DNA of 64,000 bases. Origin: Austropuccinia psidii (lineage: Eukaryota > Basidiomycota > Pucciniomycetes > Pucciniales > Sphaerophragmiaceae). The stretch's first letter is position 1. Each line of letters starts with the position of its first letter. The stretch is from contig JALGQZ010000011.1 in assembly GCA_023105745.1 (NCBI GenBank), positions 35,845,094-35,909,093 on the forward strand, written 5' to 3'. The translations under genes were made by a program, and so were the position numbers. The notes below the pieces were generated by a model, which was not told where the DNA came from, made no database searches, and saw nothing but the letters and a program-made list of their open reading frames with translations. This document shows positions 14,641 to 26,352 of this stretch, one piece after another.

Positions 14641-16330
14641 GAATTATTTTCAATCAATCTCAATTAATTATAATTAATTTTAATGAAATTCAGTTGAATT
14701 TAATTTAAATTAACTACTTTCAACTAATACGAATTCAATTAAAACTGATATTAAGTAATTTCAATTACTTAAATTTAATTATGTTTAAGTTAAAGCAATT
14801 TTGAATACTTAAATTTAATTACAATTAATTTTAAGTAATCTTAATTGTTTGAGTTTAATTAAAAGAAATCTCAAGTAGTTATAATTACTTGAATTTGATT
14901 GAAATTAATTCTAAGTGATCTTCATTAATTTTAAGTAATTTTGATTACTTAAATTTGGTTAAATTTTATTTTAAGCCATTTGAATTAATTTGAAGTAATT
15001 TGAATTGATATTGATTAATTTCAAGTAATTTTACTAATGGTAATGATTTTAAATTAATTTTTATTATTTTTAATTAATGGTAATTAATTTTAATTATTAT
15101 ATCAAACTATAATTGATTATAATTCACTGATATTAATTCTATGTAATTTGAATCATTTTTCATAAATTCATGTAATTTTAACGACTTGAAGTTGATTAGA
15201 GTTGGTTTTGAGTAATTTTACTTGATTCTAAGTAATTTTAATTAATTGTGAGTAATTTCAGTGCCTTTAATTTGATTAAAATGAGCTTTAAGGAATTTTA
15301 ATTCATTAAATTTAATTATGATCAGTTTCAAGTAATTATTTACTTAATTCTAAGTAATTTCAATTAATTTTAAGTAATTCTAGTGACTTCAATTTGATTA
15401 CAATTAATATAAAGTAAATTCCATTAATTCTAATTAATATGTATTAATTTTAATTAATTTTAATTCATGATAATGATTTTTAATTAATTCTAATAAGCTT
15501 TAATTAATTATAATTCCTTATAGCAAGCTATAATCAATTATAACTAATTATAGCTAGCTATAATCAATTTAGCTTAGTATTAGTAATTTGAATCAATTAA
15601 AATTAATTTGAGTCAATTGCAACTATTTGTAATTAATCTCCCTAAATTATAATTGATTCATATTAGCTTTAATTGATTGTAATTAATTTAAATGCATTGA
15701 ATAAAATTCGTATCATTTGAAATAAATTTAAACTAATTATAATAAATCTTAATTCATTTCCATTTATTTGAATTAATTTTGATTAAGTTTTATTAATTTT
15801 AATTTATTTTCAATACTTTCAATTAAATATGAGTAGTTTTAATTAGTTTTACTTAATTTTCCTTAATGATAATTAGTTTTACTTAATTTTAACTAATCTT
15901 CATTAGCTTTAACTAATTTTAATTAATTTTGACTAATCTTGATTAATTATAGCTAATCTTAATTAATTTCAACTAATTCTCTTGCATTTATTTTAATTTG
16001 AATAAAGTTCACTCAATTTGACTTAATTTCAAATGAATTTAACTAATTTTTGTTGATTTAAATTAATTAAAAGAAATTCCAATTAATGAAAATTAATGAA
16101 ATTCAATGAGAATTAGTTGAAATGAATTAAAATAAAGTCAAATTAATTTGAATTTCTCTCAATTAATTTCAATTAAGGTTAAGTAATTTTACTTAATTTT
16201 GAGTAATTTCACCTAATTTTCATTAATTTGACTTAATTTTATTTAATTCCAATTCATCTTAGGCTGTTGTAACTAATACAAATTAATTTTAATTGATATT
16301 AATTTCTTCTAATTAATAAATTGCTTCAAT
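14640..16330. repeat. Long imperfect TTAATTTTAAT-type array
   Basis: About 1.7 kb built almost entirely from short words of the form TTAATT, TTTAAGTAATTTTAATTA and TTTGAATTAATT, with a loose 10-12 bp rhythm. Single-base substitutions (G or C) are scattered through it. No open frame has biased composition. It looks like an expanded, decayed simple repeat. Confidence 0.7.
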
Positions 16331-16589
16331 AAATCATTTTTTCAAGATAAAAGCTAAATTTTTTTAATTAATGAATCATTTGAATAAATAATTTTTCAAC
16401 AAAAAATTAAAAATTTATCAATTTAATTCAGTGGTTTAAAAATTTCAATTTGTAAAGTTAATATTTGAATTGATCCTTTGGTTCATTTTTTTTGAAATTT
16501 TTGTTTTCATTTAGAGGTGGAAAAATTTGAATTAGAAGATAAATTTTTCAAATATTCAAAATCAAACCTTTCAAATAGCCATGGATTTA

Positions 16590-16697
16590 TTTCTTACACT
16601 TATTTTTAATCTTATTATTCATTAAATTGCAAATTTAATAGCACATCAAGTAAAATATTAGCAGTTTTTACTTATTTTCTCATAGTCAAACCTTACA
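16590..16697 (+). repeat. 5' LTR of the old gypsy element, right part
   Basis: Continues the LTR after the insertion and ends in CTCATAGTCAAACCTTACA, as the 3' LTR does at 26347. The first seven bases are the right copy of the insertion's target duplication. Confidence 0.8.
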
Positions 16698-16699
16698 TT

Positions 16700-16717
16700 T
16701 GGGGGCCTGGCTGTGAT
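16700..16717 (+). other. Primer-binding site of the old gypsy element
   Basis: TGGGGGCCTGGCTGTGAT starts two bases after the 5' LTR. The intact element has the same site with one C/T difference. The complement would be the 3' end of a tRNA ending GCCC-CCA with a C discriminator base. Confidence 0.75.
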
Positions 16718-16755
16718 GATTACTCAAAAGAGCCTATAAAAAGATTTAAATTGAG

Positions 16756-18196
16756 TGTATTTCAGCCTGTGACATAAAGCCAGAGCACAAGCATGACAGC
16801 CAAATACCATAAACCAATGGTAGAGCAAAGATACCACCAAAATATGGAGCTGAGAAAAATCAGCTAAAAAAGTATCAAAATAAAGAGGAAACTAACCTAT
16901 TTCCAAATATACAGGTCCCACCATCATAGGACAATGAATAAAAAAGTTATTCCTGCTCAAAGTTTTTGCTGAGCATAAATCTTATTGTTCACTTCTCATC
17001 TTGAATCCAGAGGAAGAGGCTTAACCCCATTGAATGTGTATTCAAAATTAAGCTCTAAGTAAGGGCTATCTAGTTTTACTAACCAAATTGAGCTGGAACA
17101 AGAATTACAGAAGTTATGACCAAAATAAGGTCAAGTAAGGGTGAATAAAATATTCACCTCTCATCTAACTTCTACAGTTTTAGTGTGAGATACCTAAAGT
17201 GGGGTGTTTTGGAAAGAGCACAATCAGGGCTATCTGATTGTTTAATTCATTTCCCCATATCTCATCTAGAGCAAAGGTTCTGGGTAAAACAAGTTCCATA
17301 CAGATTTTAAGCAAATCATACATATGTACAAAACATTTTGTACATGGCATACCTTTTCCATATATAATGATAACCATATAAAATGAGGTATAATTTTGTA
17401 GAGAACATCCAGGGCTACACAGTGAACCAACTGTGAGCTTGATATCTCAAAAACTGACAACGTTATGGCAGTTTTAAGGTCAAAATCCCACAGTTAGACC
17501 AATACAGCCTTACTGTGGTATATTCTCCCATAACTATGATTATGAGGTGTCAAACAGATAAAGAAGCCTTTTTATACTTCAATACCTCATATTTTGTTCA
17601 ATTCTGGGGTCCTGTACAAGTTATGTACAGCATTCTACGCATCATACACATCAGAAGAGGGCTATGTGGTCCCCAGATGAAAATTTTCACCCTGTATTGG
17701 TGAAAACCACCCAGATGTGGTTTCAAAACCACATCTGAGCCCATGAAAGGCTATACAGGCCTTGTTAAAACCACGAGCCAGTCCTTGTAAGTGAAAAATT
17801 TTCACTTCCTCTATGTGGAAAGTTTTATAAGTCTTTTTCACCCAATTTTAGGATAAAAAGGAACCTTTTCTCCACCAGAAAAGGTTTCCTCATCCTGCTC
17901 TTGAGTTCCTATGTAGTAAATCTGATAAAAACAGCAATACTCTTGGAAAATAATCAGGTATAGTTCTGATTTTAAGCATTTTAGTCTTTATTATTGTAAA
18001 CCAAAAGGTAAAGCTGCACCAAGGGCTTTCAACAGCACTCACCACCACTATTTCTCAATAGTAAAGCCCTGACTATTCTTTCATTAACCTTTATTATTAT
18101 TAAAAGAAACCTTTTATACCATTTTCACTGTGTCACAGTCATAGTTAAAGCTTGTAAATAGTCATTAATAAGCTTCATCATAGACTCAGCCTCAAA
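16756..18196. mobile_element. About 1.4 kb insertion in the leader of the old gypsy element
   Basis: In the intact element the sequence after the PBS runs directly from ...AAAAAGATTCTATTTGG into GTTTATCCAATAATAAATT. In the old copy the same two blocks lie at about 16738-16755 and 18197-18213, with about 1.44 kb of unrelated sequence between. The insert contains several hairpins near 17.7-17.9 kb but no coding sequence that I recognise. No clear terminal repeats or target duplication were found, so its class is unknown. Confidence 0.5.
17712..17737. repeat. Perfect 12-bp-arm hairpin
   Basis: CAGATGTGGTTT (17712-17723) is followed after two bases by its exact reverse complement AAACCACATCTG (17726-17737). 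A second hairpin, GGAACCTTTTCT with AGAAAAGGTTTCC, lies at about 17861-17890. Confidence 0.7.
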
Positions 18197-18501
18197 GTTT
18201 ATCCAGGAATAAATTGAAGTTATAATCATGGAATTATATAATAATCTTATATTTATTGATTTTGAAAGCTATTGAGGAATTTGGAAGGTGATTGTATTGT
18301 CTTACATGTTGTTTTTTGCATCCTTAGACGTGAAAGATCTTTCTTTGAGTGACTTTAGTAATTAAAGAAACAAATTTATATCATGATTTAATCAAAAAAG
18401 AATAATGTTATTTTTTATTATTCATAAATTAACAAAAAATATAAAACAACATTTTTCTTTCAATTATTTCTCTTAAATGAAATATATAAAAGCAATTTTT
18501 T

Positions 18502-18723
18502 ATGTGTAAATGGCCATATCCTCATAAAAAGACTGATATTTATTTCGATTTTTATGTGTTTAAAGATAATCCAGCCAAGGACAATCAAACAACTTTTGAA
18601 AGAATGGTAGAAGAAACTTTCAAAATTTCTCCAACACCAGTTTCTACTAAGAAAAGAAAAGCTACAGAATTAGTTTCTCCAGTACCCACCATTCAAGACT
18701 CTGAAGGTGAGCACCTCTTTTAA
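18502..18723 (+). pseudogene. Upstream small open frame of the old gypsy element (relic)
   Basis: A 73-residue frame aligns with the small frame upstream of gag in the intact element (54823-55056). Shared pieces are DNPAKDNQTTFERMVEETF and PTIQDSEGEHLF. Conservation as protein between two diverged copies suggests that it encodes the N-terminal part of an element protein. A GTGAGC donor follows the codons for SE in both copies. Confidence 0.6.
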
Positions 18724-18794
18724 ATTGCTATGAAAAAGAATTTGTTTTATTATTTTTATAATTTCTTTTTATCTCTTATTTTATAAAACTGACT

Positions 18795-21700
18795 ACCAGA
18801 AGAGGTTCTCAATACTCCATCCAATCAGATGGAGGTGGAATTGGAAGTAGAAATTATCCCACAAAAGGGAAAATAAAGGGCAAAATCTCCAGTGTAACAG
18901 AATCCACAACAGGAAGTGCAATATTACATATGCAAGTCCCTGAAATGCACATTATCTCTGAGCCTGAATTGGAGCTATTTCTGAGTGATTAAAACAGAGA
19001 CAATTTAAATTCAGAGGGCTCAGATAGACATCTACATGTTCCAGCACAAACAGTATTACACAGTATACAAAGACAAAGACTGGGAAATGCTACCACAAAT
19101 CCACCAAGGGGTGAGAAACTCCTGGAACATCCTCAAAGCATTTTTAAACAAGGAGTAAATAGTGAAATACTTCAATGGATATAATTCACTATCATCCAAG
19201 CCTCAAATAAAGAAAATGAAGGATTGGCACAACAAAAAGAGGGAGGCAAGGAAGGAAGAATTCCAAGTAGCTTCTACCAGCAAGCCACAAGCCAAACAAC
19301 CTTTCTCAGAGGGAAAGAAATGCATAAAATAACTTTTATAAACAATATTCCCCAATTAAAGGAGCACAAAAAAATCCAAAAAGATGGAATGGACAATGTC
19401 TTCAACATGTCCAGAACCTTGATGGAATTCAAAGACAAAGAGGAAAAAGAATGAGGCCACAATCTTTCCCAAAGAAATAACTGTGTCTCCTGATGTTGTA
19501 AATAATTTAAAAGGAATCAAAATTAGTATATTACCTTTAAAAGACATCAAATAAAGTCTATTATAACCAAATATTAATGAACAGTAGTATAATATATTTA
19601 ACCCCAATTGTTGTACAGAATAAAAAAATACACAATTTTGAATTTATGGTTGGAAATAATAAACCAAAGATCTTAATTGAAAGTACTCAATAATTAATAA
19701 AAAGGACCACAAGAGTTGTATAAGTACAAGGAATATATCAAAGAAAAAACTTTACAATCAATTATTACCAAATCATTGACAACTTAAGAGAAAAATTAAA
19801 CAAAATGTCAATTTCTGTTGAAGAATTTGAAGAAAAGACTTTATCGCACCAAAAACTACTTCTGGGCCATGTAGAAAAGAGTTATTAAGCAATAATGAAT
19901 TCTAAATATGATATTTAAAATTCAATCAGAATTATTACTGAAAAAATGGATAAAAGAAATGAGGCTAACTTAACTATGCCAAAGTCATCAACCCCATTTT
20001 CCCACATAAGAAGTCCTGTTGATCCAAAAGGAGAAATGAAAAATTTTTTAATAACAGACTTAAGTCATCAAGAAAACAATCAAGTCTTAATGAAAAATCA
20101 CCTCAACTTAAGGAATGTCAAACATTCACAGGTGAAGGTGAATATAACCACATGTAATTAATTAAGACATATGACATTTTTCAAGAAGATTGTGCCATAC
20201 CAGATGAATTAATCACTGCAATATTACATTAATTATTTGAAAAATCTGCAAAAAATAAGTCATTATTTTATAAGAAAAGCAAATGGCAAAAATACCTGAT
20301 CTTGGTAGAAAAATGATTTCTAGAGTTATAAAATTTAAAATGCATTTCAAAACTCATTTTTTGACCAAGAGAAAGACAAACCTGTAGTTTGGTTCTTAAA
20401 GAAAGTTGAAATATTAAATGAATTATATCCAGAAATGTCCCAAAAAGGTTTGTATATAAAAATACTCAAGAAGTGTTGAGAACTTGAACCTGCCCTAAGG
20501 AGAAGGTGCATAGAACCATGTGCAACAGAAGAATACATAAACTCCCTATAAGACATTGTGACAAGAGCCAAATTTGGAAGAAAATGGAAAACATTGGACA
20601 TCAAAAGCCCAAAAAACCCTTCATTAAGAAGGACAACCCAAAAGAAAACCTCAAGCCCAAAAACACCAATGACAAAAGAAAATTCCATAAATCTGGTGGT
20701 TTTGGAAAATTAGCCAATAATTGTCTTAAAAATTCAAATAAAAATGCAATTGTGGAAACAGAAGACCACAATGACAAAGAAGAGGAATCTGATTTTGAAG
20801 AAGATACTGAAGAAGCACAGACCTCTGAAAGTGATGAAATAAGCATAATTAATGCCCAAATTAATAATACTGAGTTATTCTATGAAGTTCTAGATGCAAA
20901 TTCAAATTTTCTACACATTGGAACATCTGATACATGCATTACAAATATACAAAATGCCAAATTACATAGAACCGAACCTGAAAAGGGAATGGGCTATACA
21001 GCTGGAGAAAAAGGATAAGTGCTGCTATTCTAAAAAATCAAAAGGCAGACATAAATCTGGACACATGTGTATACTGCAAATTTGTTAGAAAAACTATTTA
21101 CAAATGCTTATACCAGATTGGGAAGACAAAATCATACCAGTACAAGGGTTTCACTGTAGTAGCTCAAGTGAAAGTATGAAGCCCCTTGGAATAATTAACT
21201 GAAAATTTATTTTTACACATCCTTCTCAATGTATAAGAGTTAAAGTGCAATTTGTAGTAATGGATAACTGTAACAGTAGCCATTTAATATTTGGAAATTA
21301 TTACTTATCAATCTATGGCATAGATATCTCTAACCAAAAAGATAGATATTTTAGCATAGGGCACAATGAAAGAAAGAAATTTGCCTTCTTAAATAACAAA
21401 AACATTTACTTTTGTAAAACATGAAGCAAAAAACTCATAAAAACACTTATTCATAAGTGAGAAACTAATAGAGGCATAATTAAATCAATAATTGACAGAG
21501 AAACTGAAATAAAACTGATTTATCTCTTATATAAGTACAAAAGTGCCTTTGCAAATGACAAAGAACCACTTGGTACTACTATTGGACATGTGGTACACAT
21601 TATTCCAAATTTAAAAAACCCTTACCCACCCCCATGAAGAAGATCAGCTCATCCAGCAAGCCCAAGATCTAGAGAATCTCTAGAAGTATAAATTACAAAT

Positions 21701-24440
21701 TCACTGGACTTGAGGGCTTTAAGGAAAGTAGGACGTAATGAGCAGGTAAAGGTGACTACACCTGCTATTAAAAGCTTTCATAATGGTAAATCAAGGATGG
21801 TAGGGGATTTTAGAGCTTTGAATACCTATACCATCCCTGACAGATATGCAATAACTAGAATCCATGATACATTAACACAATTGTCTCAATATAAGCTTAT
21901 TACAGCCATGGTTGCTCTAAAAGCTTTCCATCAAAATTTATTAATAGATAATGCCAGGAAACTACTAAGAACAATAGTCCACTGTGGCATATGTGAATAC
22001 CAAAGAGTACCTTTTGGTATACAAATGCCCCTTCCCATTATCAAACAACAATGAATACCATATTCCCTAAAGAAATATCAGAAGGATGGCTAATCATCTA
22101 CATTGAAAATATCATAGTTTTCTCAGGAAATTGGGAAAGTCACCTGAAAAGAATTGTAATAGTCTTACAAAAAATAGTACAAATAAGTATGAAAACTTCC
22201 TTGAAAGAGTGTCATTCTGCATTTAGTGAACAAACTTCACTAGGAAATGTTTTATTTGGACTGAGCTTGGGCATACACAAGAATAAAGTAGCAGCAGTAC
22301 TACTGAAGCCAATTCTCAAAACCAAAAAAATAAATGAAATGATTTTTAGGATTTTCTGGATACTAAAGACAACACATAAAATACTTTAAAACACTGTGAT
22401 ATATCTGTCTAAACCCTGTTATCAGCAGAAAGTGTATGAAATTGTTGAAGAAAGATTCAAAGCATATGAGGAACTGAAAAAATCCTCTACAAATTCCCCT
22501 TTTATCTTAATTCCAGCTGAGAAATTTCATTTCAAACTGCACATTGATGCTTGTGGAGAAGGATTAGGTGCTTCACTAAGCCAAACACAAATCATCTATG
22601 GTAAGCCTGTTGAAGTTCCAATTCTCTTTTTTTCAACACAGATTAAACTAACAGAAGCAAGTAATAGAGAAAGACAAATGGGCTTCCTTTTCTTAGTGTG
22701 TGATTTAGAAAAATTATATTATTGGTTGGATGGAACAGTCTTTGATGTAATTGCAGACTTTAGTTCTGTAAAATCACTATTAAACATGAATAAGCCAAAT
22801 AGAAATATTCTGAGATGGCAGATTACTATCTAAGAATATGGAGGAAATATGACTATAGTCCAGAATTTTAGAGATATTCATAAAAATTCAGATGGTCTTA
22901 GCAGATGGGCTCTAGCAAATACACCTGAAAACCCAAAATGGGTACCACAGGAAGAAAATCATATAGAAGGAATATGTGCCACAGGAATTGGCACAGAACT
23001 CTACAGCCAAGTCAAAGAGAGCTATAGGATGGGCAGGAATTTGAATATTCTATTCCAACTCTTGATTAAGGACTGTAAAGACCCATAATTATATTCCAAA
23101 CTAGATCAATTATAGAAAAAATGACTATGAGGAAGGAAGAGTCCACCTTGTTGATGGAATTCTTCATCATAAAACCAAAAATACATGTGTTATTACCCTT
23201 ACAAATAGAGTATTAATAAACAACATACTACATCAATCCCATGATAGTGTTGTTTCTGGAAACCTCTCAGAAGACAGGACATTGGAAAGGGTGAGGACCT
23301 GCTCTTGGTGTGCAAATTGGAGAAAGGATGTTGTAGAATCTTTTACAACTTGTTGCAGATTCCAAAAAGCAAACAGAGCCACAGAGAAGAAATTTTGAAT
23401 GAGTATTCAAATCAAAGAACCAAAACTCTTATGGGAAATAGTTCATAAGGAGTGGGTAACAGCTCTACCCCCAGGAGGAGACAGAATTTTCAATGTATTC
23501 CTAGTATCAGTTGACAGGTACAGAAAACCCCAATTTTTCTGCCATGTAATAAAGATGAAACAGCTATGTATACATCCATAATGATATGAAATTGATTTAT
23601 TAGCAATACAGCTTTGTTCCAGAATGTCATAATTGATAGAGATCCAAAATTAAATTCAGGTCTATGGACAAATATCCATGACCTGTTTGGCACAATATTA
23701 TGATTCTCAACAGCCTATTGTTATCATATTGAGGTACTAGCAGAAACAATGATAAAAACTTTAAAATTAATTATCAGAAGAATTTGGGCTTATGGCCTAC
23801 CATTCAAATACTCTGATGGATTTACCCATGATCTGTGTACCCTAATACCAGTTGTTGAACTAGCATATAAGACATCAATTCCTTTATCAATAGGTAAAAC
23901 ACCTGCAATTTTGGAAAAAGGTTGGAATCCAAGACTACTTTATGAAGCCCTTGAATAGGACTTGGTTGACATACATCCATCAGAAAAAAGCTTTAAGAGA
24001 ATGCTTGATAAAGAAATACATCATGCAAATAGATTTATCCAAGATTCTTTCAAATATGCAAAATAAAGATGGGTCAAAAGTCATAAGCCACCTGATTTTT
24101 AGATAGGATAATTGCTATTAGTATCAACTTTAGACTTGAACAAAATTAAAGGGCCAAGGAAACTAAAATGATCATTTGAAGGATCTTTTATTATAAAATC
24201 CCTACATGGACCTAATGCTTTACAACTGGAGCTATCAGGTTAATTAATGAATGAGCACCCAGATGTACATGTATATCTAATAAGCCCTTACAGCTCAAGT
24301 GATGAGGAATTATTTCCCCTAAGAACTGAATCACCACTTGAAATTACCCCTCTAGAAGAAGAAGAAAAGGAAATTGTCAAAGTTCTTAAAGAAAGGAGCA
24401 CAAGAACAAGAAATAAAGGAAATACCTTGTGAGTTACAAA
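18795..24440 (+). pseudogene. gag-pol of the old gypsy element, many stops and frameshifts
   Basis: Aligns through its whole length with the intact 1932-residue gag-pol at 48968-54766. Recognisable pieces are the gag region (19.9-21.0 kb), a damaged zinc knuckle near 20690-20730, protease-flanking sequence (21.0-21.4 kb), reverse transcriptase (21.7-22.4 kb; the YIDD equivalent now reads YIEN near 22100), RNase H (22.5-22.9 kb), integrase zinc finger and core (23.2-23.8 kb) and the tail ending near 24440. Dozens of stops and frame breaks leave open pieces of at most 170 codons, and the catalytic RT motif is mutated, so no active enzyme is expected. Confidence 0.85.
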
Positions 24441-24640
24441 AGCCCAACTCAAAAAATGAATGGCTACTTGAGAAATATATAACTAATTCTTAGAAATTAC
24501 TAAAAAGGCTCATATGTGAAAGAAGACCTAAAGAATAATAAAACTAAGAATCATTAATATTCAAGGCTAATAAATCCTATTGAAGAGGTAGGAAAGTGGA
24601 TGAAAGCCTAATATACTATATTTTATTGTGGTACAATCTA

Positions 24641-24656
24641 TTTTTGTGGTAGGAGG
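24641..24656 (+). other. Polypurine-tract region of the old gypsy element
   Basis: TTTTTGTGGTAGGAGG directly precedes the 3' LTR. The intact element has the related TTTTTTGGTGGTAGGGAA at the same place. Confidence 0.6.
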
Positions 24657-26347
24657 TGTGAGCCTTTCAGATATGACCACATATCCAAAAAGGTTGCAAA
24701 ACGGCTTTACAAAACTTTTTTTCATAATAAGAATTTAAATTAGGATCTTAGAATAAGTAAAATTCCATAAAAAGGCATAAATTCTTTATTATATCCACAA
24801 CAAATTAATAAAAATTTGGATTCCATATTGGTAAAACCAATACTTACTGAGATAGCCTGGATATATGCACTTTTATGATCAGTGCATATATTCATGGTTT
24901 GTAGCTCATAACTCTTGAATTACACATAATATAGAGCTTATTCAGAAATGAAGCTACCACAAAATACTGTACAAATCATGATATAAACATTATTTGGAAA
25001 TCTATAAACAAAGTTACAAAATGAAGCGGTATATTAGTAGAATAGCAATAGTGGCTGACCACTCAAATTCAAAAGTGGTCCAAACTTAAAAATAAGTATA
25101 TATTCAGCCTCTACTATTATATATGTGAAGAATGAAATAATGTCTTCTATGATATTCAAGGTATAGCCCCTTGAAATCATGGTTTGAAGTTCAAAATAGA
25201 AAATTTTAACAGATAAGATGGATTGCCAGAAAAATAATCAAAAATCAATCTTTGATGATGTGATAAATTCCTCTTGGAATATTAGTAAGAACATTCCAAG
25301 CTATTATAATTAACTTACTGAAGTGCTTTAGAATGAATAACTTGAAAGGTATTAAGAGTTAAATTCAAAGCTTGAAAATGATAATTTGTGATCATTAAAT
25401 CTAATTGTATTTTAAGTTTAATGGGTAAATAAGAAATGAAATTTATACATATTAATATTCTATGATTAAAAAAATTAAAATGCACAAAAACAATTTTCTA
25501 AGCCTATGATGTCAGCAAGAGTAGATTTACAGTGATAACTCTAAAAAATGATGTGACAATGAGAAAAAAAAGTTTCCTAATGCTGTAATCATAACTAAAC
25601 CTCAGAATGTTGATCAATTCCAGTGAATTAAATCAGGAAACATCTACTAGAAGCTATCTTGAAAATAGGAAGAAGGATCTTTACTATAAAAGGACCTCTC
25701 CTTTCTCTGTTTACCCCTCAGACACATCAAATACAATAAGAAATTAAATAAGAAGGTTATTTCTTTATTCTTTAGATGTAAAAATCTTATATTATCAAAC
25801 ACCAGAGATTGATCTTGTAGTAACCACTATATTTGATGTGTTTACTCTAATATTTCATTGGTTTTGTTGAAAATCTCTGAAAAATCTCTAAATCCGCATA
25901 AAAATAGTAAAATGCATAATTCTCTCAATTTTGTATTGTAAATACAATTTAAATAAGTCATATTTATATTCTTAGGAATAAAAGAAGTACTCAAAACCAT
26001 TATATTAAGTGTTAGAAGTAAGCTATTTTCTCTCTATTATTAGTTTTAATAATTCTATAATTAATATAAATATTATTTATATTGCTCAATAACTTCAATA
26101 TTGGTGATATTATTCCTAAAACTTTTTATTTATCATTAAATGAAAAATGTTTCTGCAGTTATTAACTGTTGGTAATCTTAATAAGCTGCATTAATATACT
26201 AATATAATTAATTTTATGCCATAATTAAAATATATATTTATTATTATAATTATTCTTAATTTTATTATCAATTTAATGAGAACATAAATAGTAAATTAAG
26301 TAAAGTATTGGTAGCTTCTACTTATTGTCTCATAGTCAAACCTTACA
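24657..26347 (+). repeat. 3' LTR of the old gypsy element
   Basis: Starts TGTGAGCC and ends ACCTTACA, the same ends as the LTRs of the intact element. It is 1691 bp and clearly diverged from its partner at 3384-5048/16590-16697, consistent with an old insertion. Confidence 0.85.
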
Positions 26348-26352
26348 ACTTT

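Larger units (their letters stand above)
5049..16589. mobile_element. 11.5 kb insertion in the 5' LTR, probably a degenerate hAT element carrying captured sequence
   Basis: The host LTR sequence is split between 5048 and 16590 relative to the 3' LTR. TTTCTTA occurs at 5042-5048 and again at 16590-16596, a 7-bp target duplication. An 8-bp version (CTTTCTTA / ATTTCTTA) has one mismatch. hAT elements make 8-bp duplications, and a hAT transposase relic lies inside. The ends are only loosely inverted copies of each other, both carrying TTTGAAA followed by TTTG and ATTTTGA. The insert also holds a TOR gene fragment and several kb of low-complexity DNA, so later nested events are possible. Confidence 0.65.
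3384..26347 (+). mobile_element. Old, degenerate Ty3/gypsy LTR retrotransposon, interrupted by later insertions
   Basis: The two LTRs (3384-5048 plus 16590-16697, and 24657-26347) share terminal sequences with the intact gypsy element at 46800-57491: a start like TGTGAGCCTTTGA (first G now T in the left LTR) and an end TCATAGTCAAACCTTACA. A primer-binding site follows the 5' LTR and a purine-rich tract precedes the 3' LTR. Flanking 5-mers GCTTT (3379-3383) and ACTTT (26348-26352) differ by one base and look like a decayed target duplication. The internal gag-pol is full of stops and frameshifts. The element holds an 11.5 kb insertion in its 5' LTR and a 1.4 kb insertion in its leader. It is related to, but much older than, the intact copy. 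Confidence 0.85.
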
